From Rhodospirillales bacterium (GTDB lineage: Bacteria; Pseudomonadota; Alphaproteobacteria; Rhodospirillales; Magnetovibrionaceae), in assembly GCA_024653965.1 (NCBI GenBank), contig JANLGW010000149.1, forward strand, positions 1 to 64,000: 64,000 bases of DNA, given 5' to 3'. A program made the position numbers and the translations under genes. Of the stretch, positions 43,859-55,577 are shown piece after piece. Within the stretch, counting starts at the first letter, position 1; each line of letters starts with the position of its first letter. Below the pieces are notes generated by a model. The model had not been told where the DNA came from and searched no databases. It saw nothing but the letters and a program-made list of their open reading frames with translations.

Positions 43859-46027
43859 ATGAGTGCGTCGCATATAAAAACGTTGTCGCCGGGCAAACCA
43901 TATCCTCTGGGGGCGACGTGGGATGGTGACGGCGCTAATTTTGCGTTGTTTTCCGAGCACGCGCAAAAGATAGAGCTGTGCCTGTTCGACGAGACCGGCG
44001 TCCAGGAAATTGCGCGACATGTCTTGGCCGAGTGCGCGGATTCTGTATGGTATGGTTATTTGCCGGGGGTGCGGCCGGGGCAGTTATACGGTTATCGGGT
44101 GTACGGTCCCTATGCGCCGCATGAAGGCCATCGCTTCAATCCCAATAAGCTGTTGGTTGACCCATACGCCAAGGGCTTGTTCGGGAAACTGATCAATCAC
44201 GACGCCAATTTTGGCTATGACCGTAGAAATAGTTCTGATGATTTGTCTTTTGATCGTCGCGACAATGCCTGTTTCATTCCAAAGGCCGTGTTGACGGATC
44301 CGACCCTGCCAACGGGGAACGAAAATCTGCTGAGCACGTCGTGGTCGAGCACCATCATTTATGAGCTTCACGTTGCGGGCATGACCCGCCTTCACCCCGG
44401 TATCAAAAAAGGATTGCGCGGCACCTTTGCTGGCTTGACATCCGATGAAATGCTGCGCCATTTCCAAAATTTGGGCATCAGCGCCGTTGAGTTATTGCCC
44501 ATCTATCCCTTCACCGATGAACCGCACTTGGTGGAGAAGGGGCTGACCAATTATTGGGGTTACAGTCCGTATTCTTTTTTTGCTCCGGAACCGCGCTATT
44601 TGACTGAACCTTCAAAAGGCGACGTAACGGGTGGCATGGGCGAATTTCGCGCCATGGTCCAACGGTTTCATAGCGCTGGGATCGAAGTCATTTTGGACGT
44701 CGTTTTTAACCACACCGGTGAAGGGGGACATCTCGGCACAACCCTGTCCTTGCGGGGGATCGACAACGCCAGTTATTACCGCCTCGACCCCCACAACCCG
44801 CGTTATTACGTCAACGATACCGGCTGCGGCAATACCCTCAATGTTTCTCATCCGCGCGTCTTGCAAATGGTGATGGATTCACTTCGTCATTGGACGCAAT
44901 ACGGGCAGGTGGATGGCTTCCGCTTCGATCTCGCCAGCAGTCTTACGCGCACCGAAGAAGGGTTCCATTCGCGATCCGGGTTCTTGGCGGCGGTCACTCA
45001 AGACCCCGTGCTTGCCGGAACAAAACTGATCGCCGAGCCGTGGGATTTAGGGCCGGGTGGCTACCGTTTGGGGGCTTTCCCGCCGCGGTGGTCGGAATGG
45101 AATGACCGATACCGTAATACCGCGCGCTCGTTCTGGCGTGGGGATGAAAATGTGATCAGCGAATTGGCGCACCGCATCACCGGTTCAGACGATGTTTTCG
45201 GCGTGAGGGGAAGAACGCCGCGCACCAGCATCAACTTTATCACCGCGCATGATGGTTTCACGCTTGAAGATTTGGTCAGTTACGGGCGCAAACACAACGA
45301 GGTTAATGGCGAGGATAATCGCGACGGCTGTGACGAAAATTTCAGTTGGAACTGCGGCGTCGAGGGCGTGAGCAGCGATACCGATTGGGAAGTCGGCAAC
45401 GATACCGTTAAAGAATTACGCCAGCGTCAGAAGCGAAATTTGTTGGCCACGTTACTGCTGTCCCAAGGTGTGCCGATGTTGCTCAGCGGCGATGAGCTGG
45501 GTCGCACGCAGCACGGTAACAACAATGCATACTGTCAAGACAATGAGATCAGTTGGATCGACTGGTCGAATATTGACGAAGATATTCTTGAATTTTCTAA
45601 GGAACTAATCCGCATTCGCTCCTCCTGCGCGGCGTTTCGTCGGGAAAAATTTTTTACGGGTCAACCCATAGAGGATGGGCCGGTAAAAGACATCACCTGG
45701 TGGTCGCCTAACGGCCATGAAATGTCCCATCAAGATTGGCATGTTCCTCATGCCAAGTGTTTGGGTTTTCATGTCGCCAGCAGCCGTGAGGGCGTGTGCG
45801 GGGAACGTCTGATGGTGATGATGAATGCCCATCACGGCCCGATCCGCTTCCATCTTCCGCCAATAGCGTTTGGAAAGTATTGGCGGCGTGTCGTCGATAC
45901 GGCCTTCACGCTTGACGATATGCCCACCGACGTCATTCACGCGGAAGAAATTTTTCCGGTGAAAGGGCACTCGTTTGTCTTGTTGGCAGGCGCGGCGTCA
46001 CCCATCAATGCGACGGACAAGGGATAG
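43859..46027 (+). CDS. glgX: Glycogen debranching enzyme GlgX
   Basis: GlgX cleaves alpha-1,6 linkages in glycogen already shortened by phosphorylase. It has an N-terminal domain (PLGATWDGDGANFALFSEHA), a GH13 barrel with DVVFNHTGEG, GFRFDLASSL, IAEPWDLGPGGY and NFITAHDGFTLEDLVSY, and a C-terminal beta domain. I use the ATG at 43859 (MSASHIK) with GGAGGGG upstream, not the frame opening inside glgB. The 722-residue length is typical. It lies between glgB and malQ in one operon. Confidence 0.96.
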   Translation: MSASHIKTLSPGKPYPLGATWDGDGANFALFSEHAQKIELCLFDETGVQEIARHVLAECADSVWYGYLPGVRPGQLYGYRVYGPYAPHEGHRFNPNKLLVDPYAKGLFGKLINHDANFGYDRRNSSDDLSFDRRDNACFIPKAVLTDPTLPTGNENLLSTSWSSTIIYELHVAGMTRLHPGIKKGLRGTFAGLTSDEMLRHFQNLGISAVELLPIYPFTDEPHLVEKGLTNYWGYSPYSFFAPEPRYLTEPSKGDVTGGMGEFRAMVQRFHSAGIEVILDVVFNHTGEGGHLGTTLSLRGIDNASYYRLDPHNPRYYVNDTGCGNTLNVSHPRVLQMVMDSLRHWTQYGQVDGFRFDLASSLTRTEEGFHSRSGFLAAVTQDPVLAGTKLIAEPWDLGPGGYRLGAFPPRWSEWNDRYRNTARSFWRGDENVISELAHRITGSDDVFGVRGRTPRTSINFITAHDGFTLEDLVSYGRKHNEVNGEDNRDGCDENFSWNCGVEGVSSDTDWEVGNDTVKELRQRQKRNLLATLLLSQGVPMLLSGDELGRTQHGNNNAYCQDNEISWIDWSNIDEDILEFSKELIRIRSSCAAFRREKFFTGQPIEDGPVKDITWWSPNGHEMSHQDWHVPHAKCLGFHVASSREGVCGERLMVMMNAHHGPIRFHLPPIAFGKYWRRVVDTAFTLDDMPTDVIHAEEIFPVKGHSFVLLAGAASPINATDKG

Positions 46028-46039
46028 GGAGGGACTAGC

Positions 46040-48232
46040 ATGGCGCTTCATGAAGATGTCCATCGTCTTGCCGACCTGATCGGCATTGAGCCGGCGTATT
46101 GGGATGTATACGGGAATTATCACGAAACCACGGATGAAACGCGCCAGACACTGCTCGCGGCGATAGGATTTCCTGCAGCCACGGATGCCGAGGCCGCCGA
46201 CAGTCTCGCACGCTTTGAAAATGATCCGTGGCTTCGGCTGCTTGAGCCGGTGACGGTGTTGCGTGTCGGCGAAAATTGTCTTGAGCCAATGGTCTCGGTT
46301 ACGCTGCCGATCGACGATGCCAACGCGATTTTGGAGTGGGTGCTGGAATGTGAAGATGGCCAGAGGTCGCACGGTAAAATAAACCGCTCCGACCTACCCA
46401 TCATCGAAGAGCGCACGATCGATACCATACGATACGCGCGCTTGCGTCTTGCCTTGCCGCGTGACATGGCGTGCGGTTATCACCATTTGCGGGTGAAGAC
46501 GGCACAGCATAAAGCATCCTGTCAGGTGATCGCAGCACCGCCGTCCGCCTATCGCCCCGATTGGTTGGTTAAGGGACACCGCCGCGTGTGGGGCGTCGCT
46601 TGTCAGCTTTACGCCCTGCGGTCGAAAAATGATTGGGGCATCGGTGATTTCAGCGACCTTGCCATCATCAGCGGCGCAACCGCGAAATTGGGTGGCGCGG
46701 CGGTAGGCCTGTCGCCGTTGCATGCTTTATTCCCGGGATGCCCGGAGCGGGCCAGTCCCTATTCTCCATCCAGCCGATTGTTTATCAATCCGCTTTATAT
46801 CGACATCACGGCGGTGCCTGAATTCGCCGCTTGCGACGCGTTGCGCACCTACCTTTCAGATTCCGCCCTGATGGAGCGCAAAAAGGCCGTCGTAGCAGGA
46901 GACCAAGTCGCTTACAGCGATGTGACTGCTCTTAAGCTGAAATCCATGGCCTTCTTGTTCAATGACTTTGAAACAGCGCACCCCGCCGGTTGCGGGTCCG
47001 ATCGACGCGCGGCTTTTGACGCCTTTGTTAAAGCCGGGGGCGACAGGTTGATGCGCTTCGCCACATTTGAGGCTTTGCACGAACATTTCAATGGCTGCGT
47101 CGCCGACCAATGGCCGGAGGAATATCGCCACCCCGATACACCGCAATGCAAGAAATTCGTGCGCACGCACATCAATCGGATCAATTTCTTCATTTATCTG
47201 CAGTGGGAAGCAGAGCGGCAACTGGCCGCCGTTGCGTCGCACTGCACCAAGGATGGTATGGGCATCGGCCTATACCGCGATTTGGCCGTCGGGGTCGCCC
47301 CGGGCGGCGCCGATGCCTGGATCGATGCGGAAGCATTTGTTGCGGGGGTCAAGTTCGGCGCGCCGCCCGATCCCTTTGCCCCGGCAGGGCAAGATTGGGG
47401 TATGCCGCCGTTCGATCCCATTCGTCTGCGTGAGATGGCTTATGCGCCGTATATCGATATGCTGCGTTCCAATATGCGTCACGCGGGGGCTGTTCGTATC
47501 GACCACATTATGTGGATACAGCATATGTTTTGGATTCCGCACGGCAAAGATGGCCGAAGCGGCGCTTATGTGCATTATCCCAAAGATGACTTGTTTGCGA
47601 TTCTAGCTTTGGAGAGCGAGCGAAATCGTTGCTTGGTCGTTGGTGAAGATCTCGGTACCGTGCCTGAAGGATTTCGCGAGCGCATGGAGGCCGAGGGTAT
47701 TTTGTCGTATCACCTGCTGCACTTTCAGCGCCATTCGGATGGCCTGTTTCATCGGCCTGAAGCTTATCGTGCTTTGTCGCTCGCGGCGCCGGCCTCGCAC
47801 GATTTGCCGACCTTAGCAGGATTTTGGATGGGAAAAGACCTGCAATTGTTGGCCGATATTGGTCTTATTGCGGGTGACGAGGCACTTGAAGCCCGCCGCT
47901 CGCAACGTGTCCGCGAGCGTCAATTGTTGCTGGCGGCATTGATCGATCAGGGCTTGGTGGATGAGGATTTTTCCCCCACCCCCAACATGGATGGCGTTAA
48001 AACCCTGATCGCGGCGGTACATCGTTTCCTGGCGCGCTCGCCCGCCGCTATGATGATGATGAATCTTGAAGACGTCATCGCCACAACGGATCAGATCAAC
48101 GTGCCGGGCACGGTCGATGAACATCCGAATTGGCGCTATCGCCTGCACCTCGATGTCGAGGAACTGGTCAATGATCCGTTCTTTTGCGAATTGGCGACCG
48201 CCATTAGCCAAGAGCGTGCCAACCGAATCTAA
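46040..48232 (+). CDS. malQ: 4-alpha-glucanotransferase (amylomaltase)
   Basis: MalQ transfers maltodextrin chains and recycles short oligosaccharides released by GlgX and GlgP. This is a long GH77 enzyme of 730 residues with an N-terminal extra domain (about 1-170). GH77 regions: GVACQLYALRSKNDWGIGDFSDL, ASPYSPSSRLFINPLYIDI, VRIDHIMWIQHMFWIP (nucleophile Asp), VGEDLGTVP (Glu) and SHDLPTLAGFWMG (Asp). It follows glgX by 12 bases and ends in convergent orientation with glgP. Confidence 0.95.
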   Translation: MALHEDVHRLADLIGIEPAYWDVYGNYHETTDETRQTLLAAIGFPAATDAEAADSLARFENDPWLRLLEPVTVLRVGENCLEPMVSVTLPIDDANAILEWVLECEDGQRSHGKINRSDLPIIEERTIDTIRYARLRLALPRDMACGYHHLRVKTAQHKASCQVIAAPPSAYRPDWLVKGHRRVWGVACQLYALRSKNDWGIGDFSDLAIISGATAKLGGAAVGLSPLHALFPGCPERASPYSPSSRLFINPLYIDITAVPEFAACDALRTYLSDSALMERKKAVVAGDQVAYSDVTALKLKSMAFLFNDFETAHPAGCGSDRRAAFDAFVKAGGDRLMRFATFEALHEHFNGCVADQWPEEYRHPDTPQCKKFVRTHINRINFFIYLQWEAERQLAAVASHCTKDGMGIGLYRDLAVGVAPGGADAWIDAEAFVAGVKFGAPPDPFAPAGQDWGMPPFDPIRLREMAYAPYIDMLRSNMRHAGAVRIDHIMWIQHMFWIPHGKDGRSGAYVHYPKDDLFAILALESERNRCLVVGEDLGTVPEGFRERMEAEGILSYHLLHFQRHSDGLFHRPEAYRALSLAAPASHDLPTLAGFWMGKDLQLLADIGLIAGDEALEARRSQRVRERQLLLAALIDQGLVDEDFSPTPNMDGVKTLIAAVHRFLARSPAAMMMMNLEDVIATTDQINVPGTVDEHPNWRYRLHLDVEELVNDPFFCELATAISQERANRI

Positions 48233-48261
48233 AGCGACCCGACCCTAATTGGCACGCTTTA
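48230..48261. terminator. Weak dyad between malQ and glgP
   Basis: TAAAGCG and CGCTTTA pair around an 18-base spacer between the convergent genes, overlapping the malQ stop. There is no long T-run. It may end transcription in both directions but is a weak candidate. Confidence 0.35.
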
Positions 48262-48286
48262 AACCGGTTGCCATTCAGTGGATTTT

Positions 48287-50785
48287 TTACGATTCAATCT
48301 GATGGATGTTCCAGATTTCGCGGGCGTAATCATGAATGGTGCGGTCGGCGGAGAATTTACCCATGTGCACCACATTGAGGATCGCTCGCCGCGCCCAGTC
48401 ATGGGTATCGCGATGCGCCCGGGCCACGGTTTCCTGGCATTGAACATAGGATGCATAGTCGGCGAGCAACATATAGTGGTCGCCGCCACGCAGCAAGGAA
48501 TCGACGATCGGCCTGTAACGTCCTTGATCGTCGGGAGAGAAATAACCGCTGCCGATCATGTCGAGACAGCGCTTGAGTTCGGCGTTTTCATTGTAACGCG
48601 CCCATGGATCATAGCCACTCATGCGCAGCGATTGAACTTCCTCGGCGTTCATGCCGAATATAAAGATATTGTCGCCGCCCACTTCTTCTTTAATTTCAAT
48701 ATTGGCGCCGTCCAGCGTGCCGATGGTCAATGCGCCGTTCAGAGCGAATTTCATATTGCCAGTGCCGGATGCTTCGGTGCCGGCGGTGGAAATCTGTTCA
48801 GACAGGTCGCTGGCGGGAATAAGAATTTCCGCCTGAGAAACGCTGTAGTTCGGCACAAACAAAATCTTTAGCTTTTCTGATACCACCGGGTTGTTGTTGA
48901 CCGTTTCGGCGACATCGTTGATCAGATGGATGATCAGCTTGGCCATGTCGTAACCGGGCGCGGCTTTGCCGGCGAAGAAAATGGTGCGCGCAGCGTGGTG
49001 TCCTGCGGGATTTTCGCACATCCGGTTATAAAGGGTGATGACATGCAGCACGTTGAGGAGCTGGCGCTTGTATTCATGGATACGTTTCACCTGCATGTCG
49101 AAAAGGCTGTCGACATTGATGGTCGTATTGAAGCGTTCTTGCAGCCAGTTGCCCAAGCGCACCTTGTTTTCACGCTTGATTGCGATGAACCGTTCCCGGA
49201 ATGCGGCATCGTCCGCCATTGGCGCTAGGCGGGTCAGTTGCGATAGGTCACGCATCCAATCGTTGCCGATGTGTTCGCTGATCAGGGTTGAAAGCCCGGG
49301 GTTCGATTGCAACAACCACCGCCGGGGCGTAATGCCGTTGGTCATGTTGATGAACTTGTCCGGGTAAAGTCGATCAAAATCGGGGAACATGTTCGAGCGC
49401 AAAAGCTGGGTATGTAGCGCCGCCACGCCATTGACCTTGTGGCTGCCGACGATCGAAAGGTGAGCCATACGAACGGCATGCCGATCATCGTCGATCAGCG
49501 ACAGGCGGCGCAAAATAGCAGGATCGCCAGGGAAGGTGTGCCGGATCTTGCGCAAGAATTCGTCGTTGATTTTAAAGATCAAGTCCAGATGACGCGGCAG
49601 AAGGTTCGACATCATATTGATGGGCCATGTTTCCAGCGCTTCCGAAAGCAACGTATGATTGGTGTAGGAGAACGTGCGCACGCAAATTGCCCACGCTGCT
49701 TCGAAAGTGTAGTTGTGAACATCCATCAGCAGGCGCATCAATTCCGGCACCGCCAGTGCGGGGTGGGTGTCGTTAAGCTGCATCGATGTTAGGTCGGGCA
49801 GGTCATCCAAAGAGTCGTGGTAGCGCAGGTGGCGGGCGATGATGTCTTGCAATGAAGCGCTGACGAAGAAGAATTCCTGCTTCAGGCGCAGTTCCTTGCC
49901 CAGTTGGGTTTTGTCGTTGGGGTATAAAACCTTGGATAGGTTCTCCGATGAGGTTTTTTCCCGCACCGCATCTTCATAGTCGCCTTCATTGAAGTAACGC
50001 AGATTGAAGTCGCGAGTTGCGCGCGACGACCACAGACGCAGATTGCCGACCGTATTGGTGCCATATCCGGAAATGGGCACGTCAAAAGCCATCGCCATGA
50101 CTTCTTCGGTATCCACCCAATGGCATTCCTGAGCGCCGTGGGCGTTCTTAAAACATGATATGCGCCCGCCAAAATGAACGGGATACAGGATATCGGGGCG
50201 TTCTACCTCCCAAGGATTGCCGTAGCGTAGCCAGTTTTCGGGATGCTCAACCTGCTGCCCATTTTTAATGTCCTGGGTGAAGATGCCGTATTCGTAACGG
50301 ATGCCGTAACCAAAGCCCGGATAGTTATGGGTCGCGAGAGAATCCAGAAAACATGCCGCGAGACGGCCCAAGCCGCCGTTACCCAACGCCGCATCGAACT
50401 CGATTTCTTTAATGTCGTTTAGGGAAAGTCCGAAGTCTTCCATGGCGCGGGCGGCTAATTCCTCAATCCCGAGGTCAAGCAGCACTTTGTTAAGGCTGCG
50501 CCCCATCAGGTATTCCATAGATAGGTAATAAACTTTTTTGGAACCATTTTTGTAGTGGTTGCGCGCTGTCTTAATGTGGCGCTGGCTCAATACGCCGCGC
50601 AGCAGGCGGGCAAAGGTATAAAACCAGTCGCGCGTGGAAGCTTCGGACGGATCCTTGCCGATGGTATGCAGCATGGTTCTGATAAGCGCAGTTTTCATGT
50701 CCTCGACGCTGCCAAAGCGGCTGAGAAAATCGGTTTTTAGGCATGCTTCGGTTTCTTTGCCGATTTCCGTATTTCTGTCGATCAT
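48287..50785 (-). CDS. glgP: Glycogen/alpha-glucan phosphorylase
   Basis: GlgP releases glucose-1-phosphate from glycogen. Key regions: YYLSMEYLMGRSL near the N-terminus, AALGNGGLGRLAACFLDS, and the PLP lysine site EASGTGNMKFALNGALTIG. The 832-residue length is standard for the short bacterial form without an N-terminal phosphorylation site. I use the ATG at 50785 (MIDRNTEIG), 22 bases after the glgA stop; an upstream ATG at 50833 would lie in glgA and is possible. It runs with glgA on the minus strand. Confidence 0.96.
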   Translation of the reverse strand: MIDRNTEIGKETEACLKTDFLSRFGSVEDMKTALIRTMLHTIGKDPSEASTRDWFYTFARLLRGVLSQRHIKTARNHYKNGSKKVYYLSMEYLMGRSLNKVLLDLGIEELAARAMEDFGLSLNDIKEIEFDAALGNGGLGRLAACFLDSLATHNYPGFGYGIRYEYGIFTQDIKNGQQVEHPENWLRYGNPWEVERPDILYPVHFGGRISCFKNAHGAQECHWVDTEEVMAMAFDVPISGYGTNTVGNLRLWSSRATRDFNLRYFNEGDYEDAVREKTSSENLSKVLYPNDKTQLGKELRLKQEFFFVSASLQDIIARHLRYHDSLDDLPDLTSMQLNDTHPALAVPELMRLLMDVHNYTFEAAWAICVRTFSYTNHTLLSEALETWPINMMSNLLPRHLDLIFKINDEFLRKIRHTFPGDPAILRRLSLIDDDRHAVRMAHLSIVGSHKVNGVAALHTQLLRSNMFPDFDRLYPDKFINMTNGITPRRWLLQSNPGLSTLISEHIGNDWMRDLSQLTRLAPMADDAAFRERFIAIKRENKVRLGNWLQERFNTTINVDSLFDMQVKRIHEYKRQLLNVLHVITLYNRMCENPAGHHAARTIFFAGKAAPGYDMAKLIIHLINDVAETVNNNPVVSEKLKILFVPNYSVSQAEILIPASDLSEQISTAGTEASGTGNMKFALNGALTIGTLDGANIEIKEEVGGDNIFIFGMNAEEVQSLRMSGYDPWARYNENAELKRCLDMIGSGYFSPDDQGRYRPIVDSLLRGGDHYMLLADYASYVQCQETVARAHRDTHDWARRAILNVVHMGKFSADRTIHDYAREIWNIHQIES

Positions 50786-50807
50786 GATTTGGCACTCATT
50801 TATGTCG

Positions 50808-52253
50808 TTATCGCGTTTCGGAGGCGAGGGCATCTTGGTACAGGTTGATGTACGCCTGCGCAGCTTGTTTCCAGCTCAAATCTTGGCTCATCGCATTTCT
50901 TTGGGCTTTCTGCCACGATTTTGGTTGGCGATAAAGGGTAATCGCCCGTTCTGCGCATTCTACCAGGGCTTTGGCGCTGAGCACGTCGATAAAAAACCCC
51001 GTTCCACCCGTTTTGTCATGAATATCGACGACGGTGTCGGCTAGGCCGCCGGTTTTCGCCACTAAGGGCAAGGTGCCGTAGCGCATCGCATACATCTGGG
51101 TCAGTCCGCATGGCTCGAAACGCGATGGCATTAATAATACATCTGCCCCTGCGATTAGGCGGTGCGCCAGGGGATCGTTATAGCCGATGGTAACGGCAAT
51201 GCCTGCGTCGGTATCGGCAAGTTGCATCAGTTCGTCTTGGAAATGATGGTCGCCGGTGCCGAGAATGGCGAGTTGAATGCCCCGTGCGCGTAACGCGGCG
51301 GCAGATGCGATGATCAGGTCGATGCCCTTTTGTTCGGTCAGGCGGCTGATGACGCAAAAAAGCGGAGCCTTGTCATCGACCGGCAGACCCATTTCGTATT
51401 GTATCGCCGCCTTGTTAAGCTTCTTTCCGGTTCGTTTGGTCACGTTGAAAGGGTGGGCAATGTGCGGATCGGTCTTGGGGTTCCATATTGTATCGTCAAT
51501 ACCGTTGAGAATGCCAAAAACGGAATTGGCGCGATGGCGCAGCAACCCATCAAGACCGCAGCCTAACTCGGGGCCTAAGATTTCTTTGGCATAGGTTGGG
51601 CTGACTGCGGTGATGATATCGCTGTAACTGAGCCCGGACTTGAGCAAAGAGACATGGTCGTGAAACTCCAACCCGTCTATGGAATATGCCTCTTCGGGCA
51701 AACCCACCTTGGGCAGGATCGAGCGCGGGAACAGTCCCTGGTACTGAAGATTGTGAACCGTAAAGATGGTGCGTGCGTGGTGACCGCCCCAAAAATGCAG
51801 ATAGGCCGCCGTCAATCCGGTTTGCCAATCGTTGGCATGGACGATATCCGCCGTCCAACCGGTCACATTGCCGGGCACGGACAACATTGCGGCAACCCGG
51901 GAAAGCAAAGCAAAACGGAGATGATTGTCGGGCCAGTCGGTGCCGTCATCTTGAACGTAGGGATTGCCGGGTCGGGCATAAAGGGAAGGGCAGTCGATCA
52001 GCCAAACGGGGACGTTGCTTGCCGGGATTCGCGCCTCGATCAAGCGAACATCGCCCGCATCGAGCGGATCGCCGAGTTCGATGATATTGTGTTTGTCTTG
52101 CGCCACTTCCATGGCCAGGGGGTATGCGGGCAATAGCATGCGCACATCTACGCCTGCAGCAACCAAGGCGGTGGGCAGGGCACCAGACACGTCAGCCAGA
52201 CCGCCAGTTTTTAACAGCGGGTATGCTTCGGAAGTAACGAAAAGAACCTTCAT
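50808..52253 (-). CDS. glgA: Glycogen synthase (ADP-glucose) GlgA
   Basis: GlgA extends alpha-1,4-glucan with ADP-glucose. It is a GT5 GT-B enzyme with the N-terminal EAYPLLKTGGLADVSGALP motif (the KTGGL nucleotide-binding loop), DIVHANDWQTGL, VHNLQYQGLFPR and the C-terminal MPSRFEPCGLTQMYAMRYG and VAKTGGLADTV. The 481-residue length is normal. I start at the ATG at 52253 (MKVLFVTSE), the usual family start. It is divergent from glgC. Confidence 0.96.
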   Translation of the reverse strand: MKVLFVTSEAYPLLKTGGLADVSGALPTALVAAGVDVRMLLPAYPLAMEVAQDKHNIIELGDPLDAGDVRLIEARIPASNVPVWLIDCPSLYARPGNPYVQDDGTDWPDNHLRFALLSRVAAMLSVPGNVTGWTADIVHANDWQTGLTAAYLHFWGGHHARTIFTVHNLQYQGLFPRSILPKVGLPEEAYSIDGLEFHDHVSLLKSGLSYSDIITAVSPTYAKEILGPELGCGLDGLLRHRANSVFGILNGIDDTIWNPKTDPHIAHPFNVTKRTGKKLNKAAIQYEMGLPVDDKAPLFCVISRLTEQKGIDLIIASAAALRARGIQLAILGTGDHHFQDELMQLADTDAGIAVTIGYNDPLAHRLIAGADVLLMPSRFEPCGLTQMYAMRYGTLPLVAKTGGLADTVVDIHDKTGGTGFFIDVLSAKALVECAERAITLYRQPKSWQKAQRNAMSQDLSWKQAAQAYINLYQDALASETR

Positions 52254-52488
52254 GAGCAGCAATACGTTCCCTACGGGTTGTTTTTAGCGCTGCGGGCGCG
52301 AATCTGGTTTAGGCCTGCAATGCATTTTAGGGGTTGGGCATCATATATTTAATTAAAACCATTACAATAGGTGCTGTTATTTGGGGCTAAAATTGAGGTA
52401 AGTTATTGTATGAGACGCGACAGCGCATGTAGGTTGCAGATCAGGTTAAAACGTCTGTTGATTGGTTGTAGTAAGGGGAGATGTACCT

Positions 52489-53763
52489 GTGGAGCAAATT
52501 AACTATGATCTCAATAAGGCGCTCAAAAATACGTTAGCCTTGGTTCTTGCAGGAGGGCGTGGATCGCGCCTGATGCATCTGACCGAGAACCAATCCAAAC
52601 CGGCGGTGGCGTTTGCCGGCAAATTCCGCATTATCGATTTTCCACTTTCAAACTGCATCAATTCTGGTATTCGCCGAATTGGTGTGGCAACCCAGTACAA
52701 GGCCCACACCCTTATTCAGCACATCCAGCACGGATGGAGCTTTTTACGCTCCGAATTGAAGGAATTTGTCGAAATCTGGCCGGCTCAGCAGCAGACCGAT
52801 GAAGAAAGCTGGTACCGGGGCACGGCCGATGCGGTGTATCAAAACATCAACGTCATCAAAGGGCATGACCCTCAATACGTGCTCATCTTAGCGGGTGACC
52901 ACGTCTATAAACAAGATTACAGCCGTCTGCTTGCCCAGCACATCACTCGTGGCGCGGATGTGACGGTGTCTTGCATCGAGGTTCCGCGCAAGGACGCGAC
53001 GGCGTTCGGCGTCGTGAACGCGGATGCGGAAGGCAACATTTTAGGCTTTTTGGAAAAGCCCTCTGATCCGCCATGCATTCCCGGTCAGCCGGATAAATCG
53101 TATGCCAGTATGGGCATCTACGTTTTCAATGCGGATTTTTTGTACGAGCAATTGGACCGCGACAACAAACTGGAGCATTCCAGCCGCGATTTTGGTCAGG
53201 ACATCATTCCGTACTTGGTCGGGCGTTGTAAATTGATGGCGCATCGCTTTGCCGACAGTTGCGTGGTTTCCATTGGACAGTCGGAAGCGTATTGGCGCGA
53301 CGTTGGAACCCTTGACGCTTATTGGGCGGCGAATATCGACCTTACCTTTGTGACCCCATCGTTGGATTTATACGATAAGGACTGGCCGATTTGGACCGAT
53401 CAGGCCCAAAGCCCGGCGGCGAAATTCGTATTCAATAAAGGCGAACGCCGCGGTACGGCCATTGATTCGTTGGTTTCGGCGGGCTGTGTCGTTTCGGGCG
53501 GGATGGTGCAGGGGTCGCTGCTGTTTTCAAATGTGCGCGTGAACTCTTATGCCTTGGTTCAAGATTCCGTCATTCTCCCCGGCTGCGATATCGGTCGGCA
53601 TGCCCGTGTCCGCAAGGCGGTGATGGCGAGAAACTGCCGCATCCCTGCGGGCATGATCATTGGCGAGGACGCGGCAGAAGACGAACGGCGGTTCTATCGT
53701 TCCGAAGGCGGCGTCACGCTGGTGACGCCGGGCATGTTGGAAAAGCTGGCTCAGGAAGCGTAA
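52489..53763 (+). CDS. glgC: Glucose-1-phosphate adenylyltransferase GlgC
   Basis: GlgC makes ADP-glucose from glucose-1-phosphate and ATP, the committed and allosterically controlled step of glycogen synthesis. It has the pyrophosphorylase loop ALVLAGGRGSRLMHLT, YRGTADAVYQN, AGDHVYKQDY and YWRDVGTLDAYWAAN, and a C-terminal left-handed beta-helix. I start at the GTG at 52489, preceded by AAGGGGAG; the frame extends to a TTG at 52462 without a ribosome site. The 424-residue length is typical. The 230-base gap to glgA holds divergent promoters that I cannot place exactly. Confidence 0.96.
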   Translation: MEQINYDLNKALKNTLALVLAGGRGSRLMHLTENQSKPAVAFAGKFRIIDFPLSNCINSGIRRIGVATQYKAHTLIQHIQHGWSFLRSELKEFVEIWPAQQQTDEESWYRGTADAVYQNINVIKGHDPQYVLILAGDHVYKQDYSRLLAQHITRGADVTVSCIEVPRKDATAFGVVNADAEGNILGFLEKPSDPPCIPGQPDKSYASMGIYVFNADFLYEQLDRDNKLEHSSRDFGQDIIPYLVGRCKLMAHRFADSCVVSIGQSEAYWRDVGTLDAYWAANIDLTFVTPSLDLYDKDWPIWTDQAQSPAAKFVFNKGERRGTAIDSLVSAGCVVSGGMVQGSLLFSNVRVNSYALVQDSVILPGCDIGRHARVRKAVMARNCRIPAGMIIGEDAAEDERRFYRSEGGVTLVTPGMLEKLAQEA

Positions 53764-53780
53764 TCCGAGCGCGCTTTTTC

Positions 53781-55478
<1,698 letters not shown>

Positions 55479-55577
55479 TCATGACTTGGCGCAAAAAATC
55501 ACGGTTGCAGGCGTGTGTTTCTTTAATATATGCAAAGAACGAGTGCGTTGTTTTGAAGATACGATTAGGCTTAGGCC